Notes under the pieces: model-generated | What the model was told of the DNA's origin: nothing | The model's input: the letters and a program-made list of their open reading frames with translations, nothing else | Databases searched by the model: none | From: JACCXG01 sp963836735 | GTDB lineage: Bacteria; Acidobacteriota; Vicinamibacteria; Vicinamibacterales; 2-12-FULL-66-21 | Direction: 5' to 3' | DNA: 64,000 bases | Assembly (NCBI GenBank): GCA_963836735.1 | Contig: CAWIKP010000026.1 | Span: forward strand, 62,001 to 126,000 | Shown: positions 39,800 through 48,354 of the stretch, one piece after another | How the letters are laid out: each line of letters begins with the position of its first letter | How positions within the stretch are numbered: the first letter of the stretch is position 1 | Program-made: the position numbers and the translations under genes

Positions 39800-40333
39800 C
39801 TAAAACATCCACATGCACATGGCCACCGTCGCAATCGCTGCCACCACGTCTCCAATGAGCGCGGCCGGGACGGCGTGCCGCGTGCGCCGGACGCCGATCG
39901 CACCGAAATAGACCGCAAGCACGTAGAAGGTCGTCTCCGTCGAGCCGTACATCGTCGCGGCCATGCGGGCCAGGAGCGAGTCCGGTCCGTGGGTCTTGAT
40001 GATGTCGGTGGTCAGCGCCAGGGATCCGCTGCCGCTCAGCGATCGCAGGATCGCGAGCGGGATCAGCTCCACCGGGAAGCCGGTCGCGTTCGCGACCGGC
40101 CGCAGCCCGGCGAGCAGCAGCTCCATCGCTCCCGAGGCGCGGAACATCCCGATCGCCACCAGGATCCCGACCAGGAACGGGATGATCTTCACCGCGACCT
40201 CGAACCCTTCCTTCGCGCCTTCGATGAAGACGTCGTAGACCTTGACCTTGCGGAGCATGCCGGCGAGCGTGATGCCGACCAGCAGCACCGGCACGGCCCA
40301 GATTGAGACTTGCTGGAGCGCCGCGCGGATCAT
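39800..40333 (-). CDS. spmB: spore maturation protein B-like membrane protein
   Basis: Intact 177-residue protein with a nucleoside-recognition (Gate) domain: five to six helices, with FIEGAKEGFEVAVKIIPFLVGILVAIGMFR, PLAILRSLSGSGSLAL, and GSTETTFYVLAVYFGAIGVRRTRHA as the family signatures. The ATG at 40333 overlaps the spmA stop. These proteins occur widely in non-sporulating bacteria, where their role is unknown, possibly membrane transport. Confidence 0.92.
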   Translation of the reverse strand: MIRAALQQVSIWAVPVLLVGITLAGMLRKVKVYDVFIEGAKEGFEVAVKIIPFLVGILVAIGMFRASGAMELLLAGLRPVANATGFPVELIPLAILRSLSGSGSLALTTDIIKTHGPDSLLARMAATMYGSTETTFYVLAVYFGAIGVRRTRHAVPAALIGDVVAAIATVAMCMWMF

Positions 40334-40944
40334 TCGGCCGTCTCCCTCGCGGGCGCGGCGGCGGGCGCGGGGTAGAACGGCTGCAGCAGCTTGGCGGCGA
40401 TGACCGCCGACAGCGTGCCGATGAACGTGGCGACGAGGCCCGGCGCGATGATCGCGGTCGGATTCTGCGAGCCCGCCGCCGCCAGGATGCCGATCATCGT
40501 GGACGGGATCAGCTGCACTCCCGATGTGGTCATGGCCATGAACGTGACCATCGGGTTGGTGGCGGTCTCCTTGTCGCCGTTCAGCTCCTGGAGCTCCTCC
40601 ATCGCCTTGATTCCGAGCGGCGTGGCGGCGTTGTTCAGGCCGAGCACGTTGGCCGCGATGGCCACGACAATCGCGCCCGCAGCCGGATGGCTGGCTGGCA
40701 CCTCGGGGAACATCCACCGGAGCACCGGCCGCAGCGCGCGGCCGAGCATGGTGACCAGACCCGCGGCCTCGGCGATCCGCATGATCCCCAGCCAGAGCGT
40801 CATGACCCCAACGAGACCAATCGAAATTTCGACCGCCGTGGAGGCGGAATCGACGGTGGCTTTCGTCACGGCTTCGGCGGTGCCGTTGAACGCCGCCACG
40901 ACCAGCGCCACCGCCATCAGCCCGAACCAGATGTAGTTGAGCAT
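40330..40944 (-). CDS. spmA: spore maturation protein A-like membrane protein
   Basis: Intact 204-residue membrane protein starting MLNYIWFGLMAVALVVAAFNG. Signature segments: VEISIGLVGVMTLWLGIMRIAEAAGLV, VAIAANVLGLNNAATPLGIKAM, and TFMAMTTSGVQLIPSTMIG. Overlaps spmB by 4 bases, so the two are translationally coupled. Forms the SpmA/SpmB pair, whose molecular function is not established outside Firmicutes sporulation. Confidence 0.92.
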   Translation of the reverse strand: MLNYIWFGLMAVALVVAAFNGTAEAVTKATVDSASTAVEISIGLVGVMTLWLGIMRIAEAAGLVTMLGRALRPVLRWMFPEVPASHPAAGAIVVAIAANVLGLNNAATPLGIKAMEELQELNGDKETATNPMVTFMAMTTSGVQLIPSTMIGILAAAGSQNPTAIIAPGLVATFIGTLSAVIAAKLLQPFYPAPAAAPARETAE

Positions 40945-40962
40945 GCGGCATGCTAGCGCAAA

Positions 40963-41103
40963 GACGTCGGGACTCGGGGCTCGGGGCTCGGGGCTCGGAG
41001 AGCCGGTCGTAACCAGAGGCGACGAGCCGCCGGATCTGCCCCGATTGCCTCTCACTACCACCGGCTTTCCGAACCCCGAGCCCCGAGCCCCGAGCCCCGA
41101 GCC
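40963..41103. repeat. GGGGCTC heptamer element, copy B
   Basis: A complete inverted element: GACGTCGGGACTC, three tandem GGGGCTC units, inner stem GAGAGCCGGT...ACCGGCTTTC, core AGAGGCGA...TTGCCTCT, then four inverted GAGCCCC units. The core matches 27111-27213. It lies between the divergent spmA and ADOP genes, about 135 bases before the ADOP start. Confidence 0.82.
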
Positions 41104-41239
41104 ATAGAACCGCACCGTCACCGCAGTGAACCAACTTTCGGGCTGTGACGTTCGTCTGATGCGTGAGCAGCCGGCGGGGCGCGGAATCGTTCACGTGAGG
41201 ACCGGCAGCACTAAAGTAGGTGGCTGTTCGGAGGCATGA

Positions 41240-43798
41240 ATGCTCAAGGATCTTCGTCACGCAGTGCGCGTGCTGCTGCGCGCCAAGGGATGGACCACGG
41301 TCGTCATCCTGTCCCTGGCGCTGGGAATCGGCGCGAACACCGCGATTTTCACGGGGGTGAACGCGCTGCTGCTGACCCGGATCCCGGTCAGGGATCCCGA
41401 TACCCTGGTGCGGCTGCGCTATGGCGGCCGGAACGACATGGTCACCAGCTCGAGCGACTACGGCTTCTCGAGCCTGGGCCGCGACGGCCAGAACATCAGG
41501 ACGACGTTCTCGTTCCCGATGTACCAGCAGTTCCTGGCCGACAACCAGACGATGACGGACCTCTTCGCGTTTGCGCCGATCGGACGCGTCAACGTGGTCG
41601 TCGACGGCCAGGCCGAGATTGCGACCTCCTTCATCTCGACCGGCAACTACTACCAGGCGCTCGGCGTCAGCGCGCGGATGGGCCGCACGATCGTCCCCGA
41701 CGACGACAAGCCGACCGCGCCGCCGGTGGCGGTGATCAGCTCGAAGTACTGGCACACGCGCTTCTCGACCGATCCCGCGGTCCTCGGCAAGACCATCCGT
41801 GTCAACAACGTCGTCGTCACGATCGTCGGCGTGCTGCCGCCCGAGTTCACCGGCGTGCAGCAGCCCGTTGCGGAGGCTCCCGACATCTCGCTGCCGCTGG
41901 CGCTGGACCCGCAGCTGGATACGTCGCTGCCACCACCCAGCGGACCGCCGCAGCCCCAACGCCTCGCCCAGCCGACCTATTGGTGGCTTCAGGTCATGGG
42001 GCGGCTGAAGCCGGGAGCGACCGCAACGCAGGTGCAGGCCAACCTCGGGACCGTGTTCCAGAACACCGCCAAAGCCGGCCTCGATTCGTATCTCAAGTCG
42101 TTGACCGACTCCGCCCGCAACACCGCGCAGAACCGGAGCCGCACCGAGGTCCCGTCTCTCGTCGTCGACTCGGCGAAGCGGGGCGTTTATGACGTCAGCT
42201 CCACCGACGTCCGGAGCGCGTCGATCCTGACCACCATCGTGGCGCTGGTGCTGCTGATCGTGTGCGCCAACGTCGCCAACCTGCTGCTGTCCCGCGCGAC
42301 GACGAGGCACAAGGAGCTGTCGGTGCGGCTGTCGCTCGGCGCGACGAGGTCGCGGCTGGTGCGGCAGCTCCTCACCGAAAGCCTGCTGCTCGCGTTCATC
42401 GGAGGCGCGCTCGGAATTCTCGTTGGCTACTACGGCAAGCTGCTGCTGCCGCCGCCGGTGAATCAGGCGACGCTCATCGACTGGCGGGTGATCGGATTCG
42501 TGTTCGGCGTGACGACGCTGACCGGTATCGTGTTCGGCATCGCCCCGGCGCTCCGCGCCACGGGAGTCAACGTCAACGAAGCGCTGAAACAGACCGGCCG
42601 CAGCGTCACCGGCAGCCGAAGCACCCTGGGCAAATCGCTGCTCGTCGTCCAGGTGGCGATTTCGCTCATGCTCCTGGTCGGGGCGGGACTCTTCCTTCGC
42701 ACCCTGCACAACCTGCGTCAGGTCGACATCGGCTTCAATCCCCAGAACCTGCTGCTCTTCCGGATCAATCCGTCGCTCATGCGCTACGACGAAAAGCGGC
42801 AGATCGCGCTCTACAACCAGCTGCTCGAGAAAATCGGCAGCGTGCCTGGAGTGCGCGGGGTCGCCCTGTCGAATCCGGCGCTGTTGTCGGGGAGCGTCAA
42901 CAGCACCAGCATCTACATCCGCGGCCGGGTCTACCCGACGGGACAACGCGACCTGAACAACGGCATCAACCGCCTGGTCACCTCGACGAACTTCTTCGAA
43001 ATGATGGAAATCCCGCCGGTGCTCGGGCGCGGCTTCGCGCCTCGCGACAACGAGACCGCGCCGAAGGTCGTCGTGATCAACGAGGCGGCGGCGAAGAAAT
43101 ACTTCCCGAACGAGAACCCCATCGGCCAACGGTTCGGATCGAGCTTGGAAACGACCGATCAGCTGGAAGTCGTCGGGGTGCTGCGCGACGCGAAATACAA
43201 CAGCGTGCGCGATCCGGCCCCGCCGACCATGTACGTGCCCTACCTGCAGGCGAGGGCGGGATCCGCGGTCATCGAGGTCCGGACGGCCGGGGATCCGGTG
43301 TCGGTCACGAGCGGCGTCCGCGAAGCCGTGCGTCAAGTGGAGCCGAACCTGCCGATGATGGACGTGTCGACGCAGCTCGAGCAGGTCGAACGGCGCTTCG
43401 CGCAGGAGAAGATCTTCGCCCAGGCCTACGCGCTGTTCGGGGCGCTGGCGCTGCTGGTGGCCTCGATCGGGCTGTTCGGCCTGATGTCGTACGCGGTGGC
43501 GCGGCGGACCAACGAGATCGGCATCCGCATGGCGCTCGGCGCGCAGCGCGCCGACGTGATGCGCCAGGTGCTCGTCGAGTCGATGATCCTGGTGGCCATC
43601 GGGGTGGCGATCGGCGTCGCCGGCTCGCTCGGCACCGGCCGCTTCGTCTCGACGCTGCTCTTCGGACTGGCGCCCACCGACGTGCTGACCATTGTCGCCG
43701 CCACAGGCCTGATGATCGCCGTCTCGGCGCTGGCCGGCTTCCTCCCTGCCCGGCGCGCGTCGAGGGTCGATCCGATGGTGGCGCTCAGGTACGACTGA
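41240..43798 (+). CDS. ADOP-type MacB/FtsX-like ABC transporter permease
   Basis: Intact 852-residue protein of the acidobacterial duplicated orphan permease family. N-terminus MLKDLRHAVRVLLRAKG followed by helix 1 (VVILSLALGIGANTAIFTGVNALLL), a large periplasmic MacB core, a first FtsX domain (ILTTIVALVLLIVCANVANLLLSRATTRHKELSVRLSLGATRSRLVRQLLTES region), a second periplasmic core, and a C-terminal FtsX domain (LFGLMSYAVARRTNEIGIRMALGAQ). No ATPase gene is adjacent, as is usual for this group. GGAGG lies just before the ATG. Cargo unknown; MacB relatives export peptides or act in mechanotransmission. Confidence 0.93.
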   Translation: MLKDLRHAVRVLLRAKGWTTVVILSLALGIGANTAIFTGVNALLLTRIPVRDPDTLVRLRYGGRNDMVTSSSDYGFSSLGRDGQNIRTTFSFPMYQQFLADNQTMTDLFAFAPIGRVNVVVDGQAEIATSFISTGNYYQALGVSARMGRTIVPDDDKPTAPPVAVISSKYWHTRFSTDPAVLGKTIRVNNVVVTIVGVLPPEFTGVQQPVAEAPDISLPLALDPQLDTSLPPPSGPPQPQRLAQPTYWWLQVMGRLKPGATATQVQANLGTVFQNTAKAGLDSYLKSLTDSARNTAQNRSRTEVPSLVVDSAKRGVYDVSSTDVRSASILTTIVALVLLIVCANVANLLLSRATTRHKELSVRLSLGATRSRLVRQLLTESLLLAFIGGALGILVGYYGKLLLPPPVNQATLIDWRVIGFVFGVTTLTGIVFGIAPALRATGVNVNEALKQTGRSVTGSRSTLGKSLLVVQVAISLMLLVGAGLFLRTLHNLRQVDIGFNPQNLLLFRINPSLMRYDEKRQIALYNQLLEKIGSVPGVRGVALSNPALLSGSVNSTSIYIRGRVYPTGQRDLNNGINRLVTSTNFFEMMEIPPVLGRGFAPRDNETAPKVVVINEAAAKKYFPNENPIGQRFGSSLETTDQLEVVGVLRDAKYNSVRDPAPPTMYVPYLQARAGSAVIEVRTAGDPVSVTSGVREAVRQVEPNLPMMDVSTQLEQVERRFAQEKIFAQAYALFGALALLVASIGLFGLMSYAVARRTNEIGIRMALGAQRADVMRQVLVESMILVAIGVAIGVAGSLGTGRFVSTLLFGLAPTDVLTIVAATGLMIAVSALAGFLPARRASRVDPMVALRYD

Positions 43799-43800
43799 CT

Positions 43801-43934
43801 CAACTCCCAACTCCCAACTTCCAAGCCGAGAGGCTCGAACAATGGGCTGAAGGGCACTCGACAAGCTCAATCGAAGCGGTTTCCGCCCAATTGTTTCGAA
43901 TCTTCCCTTGGGAGTTGTGGGAGTTGGCAGTTAA
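43801..43934. repeat. long inverted heptamer hairpin (CAACTCC class), copy C
   Basis: The left arm has CAACTCC units, then CTCGAACAATGGGC; after a variable centre the right arm has GCCCAATTGTTTCGAA and inverted GGGAGTTG units. It shares the TTCGAACA inner motif with copies A and E. It begins 2 bases after the ADOP stop. Confidence 0.82.
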
Positions 43935-44015
43935 GTTTGGTCCGACCCTTGCGAGAGCTCGTCCTATCTCGTACCCTGCGAAGTAAGTACCCTGCGAATG
44001 GATAAGAGGAGATCC

Positions 44016-44246
44016 ATGCCTTCCCCCGAAAGACCGAAGACTGTACGAAAGCCGAGAACGATTGCCCGTCCCTCCACCAGGTCGAATGGTTCCTCAGGTG
44101 TCGCCGAATCCGACATTGCTGCTCGTGCGTTCGCGTATTACTGCGAACGAGGGTTTCAGCACGGCTTGGATCTCGAGGACTGGCTGCGTGCCGAGCGTGA
44201 GCTGATGGCGATGCGAAAACCCGCGAGGGGCCGCGCGGCACACTGA
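44016..44246 (+). CDS. DUF2934 family small protein
   Basis: Intact 76-residue basic protein. The C-terminal half IAARAFAYYCERGFQHGLDLEDWLRAERELMAM is the DUF2934 core. The N-terminal 35 residues are rich in Arg, Lys, Pro and Ser. I prefer the ATG at 44016, which has AGAGGAG at good spacing; an ATG at 43998 is in frame. Function unknown; cytoplasmic, no signal peptide. Confidence 0.8.
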   Translation: MPSPERPKTVRKPRTIARPSTRSNGSSGVAESDIAARAFAYYCERGFQHGLDLEDWLRAERELMAMRKPARGRAAH

Positions 44247-44326
44247 CGATCTGCTACAGCCCTGTCGGCCCTTAAGCCACATCGCCACACAATTGTCGTG
44301 GTCGGGAGCGTGGGCGGGCTTGTCTC

Positions 44327-44380
44327 GCCGAAGCGCGAAGACGAAGCCTGCCTAGCCGTAGCGCGGAGCGCGAAGGCTGG
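44327..44380. repeat. GCGCGGAGCGCGAAGGC-type intergenic element
   Basis: Contains two related segments (GAAGCGCGAAGACGAAGCCTG and GTAGCGCGGAGCGCGAAGGC) with AGCCT...AGGCT pairing. It resembles another dispersed intergenic family, but only one copy is in this window, so repeat status is from pattern alone. Confidence 0.3.
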
Positions 44381-44481
44381 CACCCCCCTTGCTCCCCTAA
44401 ACGTCCGGAGGGGACTGAATCGTACCGCGAGTGACGCACGGCAATGACGCGGGCGTCCCCTGCGATGCGCCCACGAAGATC

Positions 44482-44865
44482 ATGAAAGCCCAAGGACAAC
44501 TCCTGCCCGAACACGGCCATATTCCCGGCGTGCGTGCAGACACGCCGCTGGCGCCAGCGGACCACGTGGTGTTCACCCGGGATCACGACGTCATCCGCGA
44601 ATGGGCGGCGAAGCGTCAGGCGGTGCCCGCGACCGGCGAAGCCACGGCGAGCGGACCGGCCACGGTCGACGTGCAGGACGGCGGCGCCGGCGTCCGTTTC
44701 AACTTTCCAGGAACCGGCTCCTACCGGCCGATTTCCTGGGACGAGTGGTTCGACAACTTCGATACCCACGAGTGCGCGTTCGTGTTCGACAACGACGTCG
44801 CCGCCCCGGGCAGCAGCCGGTATCGCATCGTCAAGGCGGCGGAATGGAAGGATTTGCTGGGCTGA
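44482..44865 (+). CDS. conserved-looking small acidic protein of unknown function
   Basis: 127 residues from the ATG at 44482 (a GTG at 44431 would add 17). No signal peptide or membrane segment. DHVVFTRDHDVIREWAAKRQAVPATGEAT is followed by GPATVDVQDGGAGVRFNFPGTGSYRPISWDEWFDNFDTHECAFVFDND and KAAEWKDLL. Third-position GC fits neighbouring genes, supporting a real gene. I do not recognise the family. The upstream gap 44247-44481 holds only the element at 44327. Confidence 0.6.
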   Translation: MKAQGQLLPEHGHIPGVRADTPLAPADHVVFTRDHDVIREWAAKRQAVPATGEATASGPATVDVQDGGAGVRFNFPGTGSYRPISWDEWFDNFDTHECAFVFDNDVAAPGSSRYRIVKAAEWKDLLG

Positions 44866-44944
44866 TACACGACCGGGCTCGACCGGTTGTATAGTGACCT
44901 GCTGCAGGCCTGCCAGACGGCACCGCCTGCGAGGAGGTCACGAC

Positions 44945-45890
44945 ATGCGGTTGCACACCATCGGGTTCATCGCCGCGGCGACGCTCGCGATCGCGGCGCA
45001 GGCGCGGGCGCAGGGCAACCCGTTCACCGGAACCTGGAACATCACGCCGGAACAGCCCGCCACCGGTGTCTACTGGCTCGACGTCAAAGACGAGGGCGGC
45101 AAGACCGTCGTCATGTTCCTGAACCGCGGCGGCAGCCCTGTCGCGGCCGAGAACGTGAAGCTGAGCGGCAGCGACCTGTCGTTCATGATTGGCGGCACCG
45201 GGCAGAACCGGCCGACCGTCACGCTGCATGCGTCGCGGCAAGACCCTGAGCGGCACAGTGGGTACGGTGAAGGTCAGCGGCGAGCGTCCGCCGGCGTGGG
45301 GCGCCTGCGACGCCAACGCGAAGCACACGTTCGGCAAGCCGGTCGTGCTGTTCGACGGCAAGTCGATGGACGCGTGGGGCGTGCAGGACAAGGACAAGGC
45401 GATGATGTGGTCGGTGGCCGACGGCGCGATGACCAACGAGCCCCACGGCAACAACCTGGTCTCCAAGGAGAAGTTCAAGGACTTCCGGCTCGACGCGGAA
45501 TACAAGCTGTCGCCGAAAGGCAACAGCGGCATCTACCTGCGCGGCCGCTACGAGATGCAGGTGCTGGACGACGCCGGCCAGACCGACGACCGGGAGCACG
45601 GACACATGTCCATCTACTCGGCCAAGGCGCCGATGGTGAACGCGAGCAAGCCGGCCGGAGAGTGGCAGACGGTCCAGATCACCATCGTCGGCAACTGTGT
45701 CTCGGCCACGCTCAACGGCCAGAAGATTCACGACAACTCGAAGATCGCGAGAGTCACCGGCGGCGCGCTCGACGCGAAGGAGACCGAGCCCGGGCCGATC
45801 ATGATCCAGGGCGATCACGAGGTGGTGTGGTTCCGGAAGGTCGTGGTCACGCCGATCACCGGCGGCGCGAGCGGCACGAAGACCCAGTAG
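44945..45890 (+). CDS. exported DUF1080 (3-keto-disaccharide hydrolase type) protein (one frameshift)
   Basis: Signal peptide MRLHTIGFIAAATLAIAAQARAQ, then a small beta domain (NPFTGTWNITPEQPATGVYWLDV). After a frameshift near 45235 comes the DUF1080 jelly-roll domain: VVLFDGKSMDAWGVQDKDKAMMWSVADGAM, FRLDAEYKLSPKGNSGIYLRGRYEMQVLDD, PAGEWQTVQITIVGNCVSATLNGQKIHDN, and PIMIQGDHEVVWFRKVVV. AGGAGG precedes the ATG. Members act on 3-keto-glycosides in oxidation-dependent sugar cleavage; the GMC/subunit 3 dehydrogenase at 19622 would supply such substrates, but the genes are 25 kb apart. Confidence 0.85.
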
Positions 45891-46068
45891 CTGTCTCAAA
45901 TCGCGGAGTGCGGATCGAGCGGCGTGGTATCCTGAAGTCACTCATCGTCGCTGCGGGCGGCGTCAAACAAAGGCTTCAAGCGACCACGTCCCGTCGGTTC
46001 CGGCCGGCATTCAGCTCGACCGGAGCGCGACAGGCACCACCATACGGTCGCGGCCGGGAGGTGCATGC

Positions 46069-46098
46069 ATGACAAACACCACCGGGAGTAGTCGCTAG
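46069..46098 (+). CDS. possible 9-residue Thr-rich leader peptide
   Basis: MTNTTGSSR then TAG, preceded by GGGAGG at 46056-46061 with 7-base spacing. The strong intrinsic terminator at 46121 begins 22 bases after its stop and aceB follows. This arrangement resembles a transcription-attenuation leader. A peptide this short with a good ribosome-binding site can arise by chance, and I found no convincing antiterminator pairing. Confidence 0.25.
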   Translation: MTNTTGSSR

Positions 46099-46120
46099 AC
46101 TCTCCCAAGCAAGACGAAAG

Positions 46121-46150
46121 CGGCTGGCGGAAACGCCAGCCGTTTTTCTT
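46121..46150 (+). terminator. strong intrinsic terminator upstream of aceB
   Basis: Perfect 9-bp stem CGGCTGGCG / CGCCAGCCG with a GAAA tetraloop followed by TTTTTCTT. It is the only textbook intrinsic terminator I found in the window. It lies 230 bases after the DUF1080 stop and 57 bases before the malate synthase start, inside the 317-base gap 45891-46207. TTGACC at 46149-46154 could be the -35 of an aceB promoter starting right after it. Confidence 0.85.
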
Positions 46151-46207
46151 GACCGGGTGTCGCTTCGGACCGGATAGGATTGAAACCCGTCACAGGAGCC
46201 TGAGCCG

Positions 46208-48072
46208 TTGAAGATTCGTGGAAATCTCAAAGACCAGTACAGCGACGTCTACACCCCGGCCGCGCTCGGCGCCCTCGAGGCGCTCGCCTCGCTCGACGTC
46301 GAACGCAAGGCGCTCATGGACGCGCGGATCGCACGCCGCGGCCGAGCGGGCGCGAACCGGCACCCGCATCGACTTCCTGGCACCCGATGATCGGATCCCG
46401 CGAACGTCGATCACCGTGACGGGATGCGCGAGCGGCGAAGTTCGAAGGGACCGAGATTCCCCGCGACCTGCAGCGTCAGTGGATCCAGGGCACCGGTCCG
46501 GCGGCAAAGCCGAACGCGCCGATCGACAAGAGCATCCGCAACGTCGCCTACGCACTCCTTTCCGGCGCGGACGGCTGGATGTTCGACGGCGAGGACGCGC
46601 TCGGGCAGGTCACGTCGATGTCGCTCGACAACCAGCGCAACCTCAAGCTGGCGTTTCACCGTGACCCGGTGTTCCTCGCCGCGGCAGAGAAGGTCGCGGA
46701 GGAGATGAACGCCTGGGCGGCAGACTTCCTCGGCCGCCGCACGGTCCTCGACTGGCGGCAGCAGCTCGACTTCACGACCCGCATCTTCCGCGCGCGCGGT
46801 CTCCACCTCGACGACCGTCACATCCAGCACGACGACGGCTCGGGCTTCTCGGCGTCGATCGCCGACGTCTCGCTCTACATCGTCAACAACCAGGAGCGGA
46901 TGCGCAGCGTCGGCTCGTCGCTGGTCCTCTACCTGCCGAAGATCCAGACCGCGGCCGAAGCCGCGCTGTGGAACGAGATCCTGGCGTCGCTGGAGCTGCA
47001 CCTCGGTCTCGCGACCGGGACGATCAAGACCTACGTGCTGGTCGAGCAGATCGAAGCGTGCTTCCAGCTGATGGAGATTCGTGCCGCGCTGCACACTCGG
47101 TTCGTCGGCTTCAATACCGGCCGGTGGGACTACATCAACAGCGTGTCGGACGCGCTCGCGTGGGATTCCGGCTTCGTCAATCCCAACATCGACGCGATCA
47201 CGATGACCTACGGCTACATGCGCAACTACGAGGATCGTGTCCGCCGCGCGGTGAACACGCCTGACGCGGCCGGGCGCACGGTCCTCTGGCAGGGTGGGAT
47301 GGAGCCGAACATCCCGGTCGGCTCGCCCGCGGGCGTCGCTGCGGGGATGGCCAGGGCGGTCGCCGGCGCCGAGCGTGAGCAGCGCGAGGGCGCAAGCGGC
47401 AAGTGGGTCGCCCACTGGAAGATGGTCCACATCGTCCGGCCGGTCTGGGAGAAGGAGGGCCAGGAGAACCAGCTCGGGAGATCGTTCCCTGCGCTCACCT
47501 ACACCGAGGCGGACGCGGAGGGCCTGCGCGCTCTGGAGCCCTCACCGCGAACCGTGCGCGGCGCGCGCGATCTGATCAGCGTGGCGTTGCAGTACGGCAA
47601 CGCCTTCGGCCAGGGATTGCAGGCCGCCGCGCTCAAGCCGGCGGACTTCTTCGGCAACGACGACGTCCTCTACCTGATGGAGGACATGGCCACAGGCGAG
47701 ATCCGCTTGAGCATCCTGTGGGAATGGCTTCACAAGGACGCCGCCTTCAGCGCCGACGACGAGAGCGGCGTGAAGGCGGGCGACAAGCTCACCCCGGAGC
47801 TCTTCGCCCGGCTGCTCGGGGAGGAATACGACAAGCTGCTCAAAGCGGGCAATCGCGACGTGCACGAGGTGTCGAAGCGCACGACCCTGCCGATCGCCCG
47901 CGAGATCGCGGAGACCTACGTCACGCGCGATCGGAAGCTGCCGTGGTACATCGACTTGCTGAATGTAAACCTCAACAATGTCGATCTCCCGGAGGCGAAG
48001 CGTCGCATCCGGCTGTTGACGGAGGCGTTCGAGCAGAAGGGAGAACGGCTGACGGGGAATCTGGATTTCTGA
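46208..48072 (+). CDS. aceB: malate synthase A (two frameshifts)
   Basis: Glyoxylate-bypass enzyme condensing glyoxylate and acetyl-CoA to malate. Starts at a TTG with AGGAG 9 bases upstream (KIRGNLKDQYSDVYTPAALGALEALA). Frames change near 46340 and 46430; from about 46440 the frame is intact. Family motifs: SGADGWMFDGEDALGQ, the AFHRDP region, VLYLPKIQTAAEAALWNEI, GFNTGRWDYI with the catalytic Arg region, QGGMEPNIPV, and ATGEIRLSILWEWLHK. About 620 residues, somewhat longer than the 530 of E. coli AceB. No isocitrate lyase gene is in the window. Confidence 0.92.
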
Positions 48073-48080
48073 GCGAACCT

Positions 48081-48176
48081 GACAACTACCAACTCCCAAC
48101 TACCAACTCCCAAGGGAACCCACCCAGCTGGTTCGACCTTCTCGCCTTGGGAGTTGGGAGTTGGAGGTTGGGAGTA
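48081..48176. repeat. short inverted heptamer hairpin (CAACTCC class), copy D
   Basis: Four left units (CAACTACC/CAACTCC types) and four right inverted units (GGAGTTG, GGAGGTTG) surround a 30-base centre. This copy lacks the TTCGAACA inner palindrome seen in copies A, C and E. It starts 8 bases after the malate synthase stop. Confidence 0.82.
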
Positions 48177-48282
48177 CCGGAACCCCGGATTCTGCCCCTT
48201 GAACAGGTCGCCTCTCCAATCGATCGGAAGTCCCGGACAGTCGCTAGAATGTCGGGTCGTGACCTCGAGCCATCTCTCGTGG

Positions 48283-48338
48283 CTTCCGCCTTCAGGCGGA
48301 AGGCATTCAGCGGTTCGACTTCCGCCTGAAGGTGGAAG
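48283..48338. repeat. REPIN-like inverted pair of REP elements, copy 5
   Basis: Two REP-like palindromes (48283-48302 and 48319-48338) face each other, each with the outer flank CGTGG / CCACG, so the whole forms a larger hairpin from TCGTGGCTTCC to GGAAGCCACGA. The second copy has one unpaired change (GGTGG). It ends 16 bases before the ceramidase start codon. Confidence 0.82.
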
Positions 48339-48354
48339 CCACGAAAGGATAGGG

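Noticed and set aside
39800..40944. Evidence for sporulation from SpmA/SpmB
   Set aside because: These proteins occur widely in non-sporulating Gram-negative bacteria and no other sporulation gene is present.
39800..43870. 1356-codon minus-strand open frame spanning ADOP and spmA/spmB
   Set aside because: Only its last 177 codons are real (SpmB); the rest is antisense to the ADOP permease and repeats.
48154..48354. Longer ceramidase start upstream of 48355
   Set aside because: The extension would translate heptamer and REP repeats; the GTG at 48355 has a ribosome-binding site and begins a lipoprotein signal.
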